The position numbers and the translations under genes are program-made. A stretch of 7,180 bases of DNA from a bacterium (lineage in GTDB: Bacteria; UBA9089; JASEGY01): NCBI GenBank assembly GCA_030019105.1, contig JASEGY010000178.1, positions 1 to 7,180 on the forward strand. Reading direction: 5' to 3'. Position 1 is the stretch's first letter; each line of letters opens with the position of its first letter. Shown here one piece after another: positions 5,193 to 7,180 of this stretch. The notes beneath the pieces are model-generated. The model had not been told where the DNA came from. It searched no databases and worked only from the letters and a program-made list of their open reading frames with translations.

Positions 5193-6659
5193 CTATTTGG
5201 TTATATTAAATATAGACGTCAGTTGAGTAAGCGGGCTTAACGGTGAAAGGATCAAAGAAAAGAAACGGCTCACCCTGGTTATGAAGGTCGGAGGCACATA
5301 AACCATATCTCCCGGCTGCAGCTCAAGGTCTTCCCTCAATTCTCCTTCCCGAAGAAGTTTAACCGTATCGGCTAATCTTATATTGCCTTCAGAATAACCT
5401 GGCCTGATCACCCGCACATTTCTCATCGAAGCTATACCCTGTACTGGTAATCCAGCCTCAATAAGGGCATCTCTTAAGGTAATAACGTTTCCCTTGATAG
5501 GATACTTACCCGGAGCCCTTACTTCTCCGAAGACATAAACAAATCGACTCTTGTAATCTATTATATCCACCGTTACCTTAGGATCAATCAGATATTTAGA
5601 CCATCGTTCCTTTAGCCTTTGCGCCAATTTGTATTCGGAAAGCCCCTTGCTCTTTACATCTCCAATAAGAGGGAAGGAAAGATTCCCGGACGGATCAACC
5701 TCACGGATATGTTCCTCCGACATATCCGGTTTCCAGAGGACAACCCTAACTTTATCTCCGACATCAAGCAAATAAGGGAAAGGTTCTCCCCCCTTTTTAT
5801 CTTTGTACTCAACTACTTTGACATTTACTTTTGGATCAGGCACATACTGACTTAGCTTTTGAGATAATTTAGTGGCTAATTCATATCTGGTTAAGCCGGC
5901 TGCTTCAATTTCTCCCAGAGGGGAGAAGGAAATGTAACCCTCATGACTGATAGCTGTTTGGCAAGAATAGTCAGGATAACCCCAGACAGATATCTGAAGC
6001 ACATCTTCTGAGGCCAATCTTTGATCCATTCTGACGACACTCACCTCTGGTTCATCGATATGTCTGCTTAACTCGCCGGCTATATGTTCAGCCATTTCCT
6101 GTTCAGTCAAACCGGCCACGTGCAGTTCCCCTAAGTAAGGATACGCGATATTACCCACCAGGTCGATGACCACCCTGGTATCTAAATCATGATAATTTCT
6201 CACTGATATAGATAACACATCTCCTGTTTCTAAGAGATGCAAATAAGCGTCAGGTATCTTGCCTGATGAAAACTCTTCGACATAAGAAGGCTTTTTAACG
6301 GGGACTTTCTCTCTCTCTTGCCTAATAACGGCTTTCTCCTGAATAGCAGAAATAACAGCAACCTTTACTTTCGGCTCTTCCAGGTAGGCGGATAATCTAT
6401 TAATCAACTCATTCTCCAACTCAGCCGCAGTTAATCCGGCTGCTTTTACCGTTCCGACCAATTGAAAGGGAATATAACCATCCTCATCTACCGTAACTGT
6501 GTCATTTAACACCGAATAGCCTAAAACTGCTATCCTTACTATATCTCCCCGGCCAAGCCTGTAATAAGCCGGCACTTCCTCCCCAAAAGCCAATCTTGAG
6601 GCATTTAGGAGCAGGATTAATGAAATAAGTACTCCAACTACTGACTTGCTCTTTTTCAT
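5193..6659 (-). CDS. Polysaccharide export protein with four tandem poly_export domains and SLBB
   Basis: A 488-residue secreted protein, a Wza/GumB-like outer-membrane export component that would form the periplasmic/outer-membrane conduit working with Wzz. The signal peptide covers about residues 1-26 (MKKSKS, hydrophobic run, LAFG before EEV), with no lipobox cysteine. Four tandem poly_export-like repeats follow at about 33-104, 139-210, 213-285 and 295-368. Each carries the pattern GD-V-I-V-Y then G-I-F-P-LG-V-A-GLT and ends DPKV. An SLBB-type domain follows at about 373-456 (VYVFGEVRAPGKYPIKG; LQPGDMVYVPP). The C terminus is hydrophobic/amphipathic. One poly_export domain is usual. A TTG at 6674 is in frame, but GGAGG lies immediately after it and 8 nt before the ATG at 6659, so the ATG is the start. 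First gene of the operon. Confidence 0.88.
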   Translation of the reverse strand: MKKSKSVVGVLISLILLLNASRLAFGEEVPAYYRLGRGDIVRIAVLGYSVLNDTVTVDEDGYIPFQLVGTVKAAGLTAAELENELINRLSAYLEEPKVKVAVISAIQEKAVIRQEREKVPVKKPSYVEEFSSGKIPDAYLHLLETGDVLSISVRNYHDLDTRVVIDLVGNIAYPYLGELHVAGLTEQEMAEHIAGELSRHIDEPEVSVVRMDQRLASEDVLQISVWGYPDYSCQTAISHEGYISFSPLGEIEAAGLTRYELATKLSQKLSQYVPDPKVNVKVVEYKDKKGGEPFPYLLDVGDKVRVVLWKPDMSEEHIREVDPSGNLSFPLIGDVKSKGLSEYKLAQRLKERWSKYLIDPKVTVDIIDYKSRFVYVFGEVRAPGKYPIKGNVITLRDALIEAGLPVQGIASMRNVRVIRPGYSEGNIRLADTVKLLREGELREDLELQPGDMVYVPPTFITRVSRFFSLILSPLSPLTQLTSIFNITK

Positions 6660-6689
6660 CTTTTTAACCTCCAATTGATTTAATAAATT

Positions 6690-6749
6690 CTAACCCTTTA
6701 GGTTTTTAAGGGAATTTAGACCTTCAAGATTCACAAACTATAGGGTTAG
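6690..6749 (-). promoter_or_regulatory. Alternative leader hairpins upstream of the export gene
   Basis: CTAACCCTTTAG (6690-6701) pairs with CTATAGGGTTAG (6738-6749) at 11 of 12 bases. The same segment can instead pair with AAGGG plus TTAG at 6708-6719 with a three-base bulge. The two structures exclude each other. Both lie in the operon leader, ending about 18 nt before the GGAGG SD. This could be a regulatory switch; only the pairing is seen. Confidence 0.35.
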
Positions 6750-6789
6750 TGAGAGTCCGGTTAAGACTCAAGCTATCTTTAAACACACA

Positions 6790-6814
6790 CCCCCCCTGAC
6801 AAATAAAGGGGGGG
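6790..6814 (-). promoter_or_regulatory. C7/G7 hairpin in the operon leader
   Basis: CCCCCCC (6790-6796) and GGGGGGG (6808-6814) form a seven-GC-pair stem with an 11-nt loop. In the mRNA the stem is followed by UGUGUGUUU, a weak U-rich run, so a leaky terminator/attenuator is possible. The homopolymers are also slippage-prone. Confidence 0.4.
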
Positions 6815-6835
6815 CTCAAACTACAAAATTTAAAA

Positions 6836-6855
6836 TAGCCGAAACGATGATCATC
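6836..6855. repeat. Solo end of the D-type repeat (inverted partner of 7121-7140)
   Basis: TAGCCGAAACGATGATCATC matches the reverse complement of 7121-7140 at 18 of 20 bases and shares the GCCGAAACGATGA core with D1 (61-75). No central palindrome of the D type is attached. It falls just inside the operon's predicted transcript start. Confidence 0.75.
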
Positions 6856-6872
6856 ATCCAAAATACGACCAC

Positions 6873-6901
6873 AATATATCATATTTTCAAATTTATGTCA
6901 A
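6873..6901 (-). promoter_or_regulatory. Sigma70-type promoter of the EPS operon
   Basis: On the minus strand: TTGACA (plus 6896-6901), a 17-bp spacer, then TATATT (plus 6873-6878), with TG one base before the -10 (extended -10). Five of six -10 bases and all six -35 bases fit consensus. Transcription would start near 6866, leaving a leader of about 205 nt to the ATG at 6659. The five genes share strand, and no comparable promoter was noticed between them. Confidence 0.75.
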
Positions 6902-6963
6902 GTATCAATATAAGCAAAAGAGATAAAAATTCAGATGCGTCCTTTTCTGCAGGCAAAAAATCC

Positions 6964-6992
6964 TTGCTAAAACTAAGTAATCGTGGTATAAT
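6964..6992 (+). promoter_or_regulatory. Sigma70-type promoter of the divergent small RNA
   Basis: TTGCTA (6964-6969), a 17-bp spacer and a perfect TATAAT (6987-6992), with TG one base before it (extended -10). The predicted start near 6999 falls four bases before the closing stem of the ncRNA. The 62 bp between the two divergent -35 boxes (6902-6963) are AT-rich; I see no clear operator there. Confidence 0.72.
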
Positions 6993-6998
6993 AATCTG

Positions 6999-7095
6999 AG
7001 CAGTCGAGGAGATTAGGAAGATGGCCTTATCCATATTGGTAATGCAATCAACAGGGCTGGGTTAAGTCTCCTCGACACCGGCCACCTGTTTTTTT
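6999..7095 (+). ncRNA. Candidate structured small RNA, about 97 nt
   Basis: The segment has a promoter, a closing stem and a T-tract end. GTCGAGGAGA (7003-7012) and TCTCCTCGAC (7067-7076) are a perfect 10-bp inverted repeat starting a few bases after the predicted transcript start. The enclosed 54 nt can form an inner hairpin TTA-CCA/TGG-TAA (7027-7042, one bulged T). The transcript ends in seven T (7089-7095). I compared it by eye with 6S, SRP RNA, c-di-GMP, cobalamin, fluoride, guanidine and preQ1 classes and recognise none. No reverse transcriptase or other partner gene follows in the window. It could be a free-standing sRNA or a leader for a gene beyond 7180. A 14-codon ORF with AGGAG at 9 nt (7021-7065) lies inside it and cannot be excluded. 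Confidence 0.6.
7051..7095 (+). terminator. Rho-independent terminator of the small RNA
   Basis: ACAGG (7051-7055) pairs with CCTGT (7085-7089), and GCTGG (7056-7060) with CCGGC (7078-7082, one G-U pair), leaving a two-base bulge. Seven T follow from 7089. The loop of this hairpin contains the 3' strand of the closing stem (7067-7076). The two structures therefore compete or form a pseudoknot, as in a conditional terminator. Confidence 0.5.
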
Positions 7096-7125
7096 GCCAA
7101 GAGAATGAGGATATATAGGCGATGG

Positions 7126-7180
7126 TCATCGTTTCGGCCAGTTAGACGTGCAACCTTACCTTCCCGAAAGCTTCAAGCTT
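7126..7180. repeat. Palindromic MITE-like repeat, copy D2 (right end cut by window)
   Basis: It begins with TCATCGTTTCGGCCA (7126-7140), the reverse complement of the end of D1, then runs 44 bases (7137-7180) that match 1-44 with two differences. The window stops inside the central palindrome. Same orientation as D1. Confidence 0.8.

Noticed and set aside
6660..6674. In-frame TTG start five codons upstream of the export protein
   Set aside because: The strong GGAGG lies immediately downstream of the TTG and at ideal distance from the ATG at 6659, where a normal signal peptide begins.
7021..7065. 14-codon ORF (MALSILVMQSTGLG) with AGGAG at 9 nt inside the small RNA
   Set aside because: The SD is part of the perfect closing stem, so the base pairs explain the sequence better. 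The peptide shows no recognisable leader or toxin features. Kept only as a note in the ncRNA entry.
6999..7095. Retron msr/msd RNA, because of the perfect inverted repeat at its ends
   Set aside because: No reverse transcriptase follows in the window, and the length and inner structure do not fit.

Overview
The window carries one exopolysaccharide (capsule/EPS) operon on the minus strand. It is read from right to left: outer-membrane-type polysaccharide export protein (5193-6659), Wzz/GumC-type chain-length protein (3381-5024), CpsD-type BY-kinase ATPase (2276-3067), UDP-sugar 4-epimerase of the WbpP/GalE type (1338-2276), and a membrane-anchored family 2 glycosyltransferase (91-1062). A poly_export/SLBB protein together with Wzz and a tyrosine kinase points to a diderm bacterium with a Wzx/Wzy-like EPS pathway. 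Base composition is moderate to AT-rich. Many small non-coding repeats sit in the gaps, as is common in large environmental genomes. I cannot name the phylum from the sequence.

The operon has a good sigma70-type promoter on the minus strand at 6873-6901 (TTGACA, 17 bp, TATATT), giving a leader of about 205 nt. The leader contains a C7/G7 hairpin and a pair of mutually exclusive hairpins just upstream of the first Shine-Dalgarno (SD). A second, diverging promoter at 6964-6992 (TTGCTA, 17 bp, TATAAT) drives a short plus-strand transcript. That transcript is closed by a perfect 10-bp stem and ends at a T7 tract: a candidate structured ncRNA of about 97 nt. An inverted 20-bp repeat (6836-6855 and 7121-7140) encloses both promoters and the ncRNA.

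The gaps between the genes are the most unusual part. The kinase and epimerase genes overlap by one base. Each of the other three gaps is filled by an inverted, hairpin-forming array of a short tandem unit, and the unit differs each time: 8-mer GTAGTCTG (5048-5191), 7-mer GTTGTAR (3077-3378) and 7-mer GGAAGTR (1063-1338). The stems begin at or within a few bases of the upstream stop codon and end at or near the downstream SD or start codon. In the folded mRNA the stop and the next start would lie side by side. Two of the gaps also hold copies, in opposite orientation, of a 154-bp palindromic MITE-like element. At one of them the insertion into a TA inside the heptamer array can be read directly.

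Both window ends lie inside copies of another small palindromic repeat whose terminal sequence is TCATCGTTTCGGCCA. The operon may continue to the left of position 1. No initiating glycosyltransferase, flippase or polymerase is seen here.
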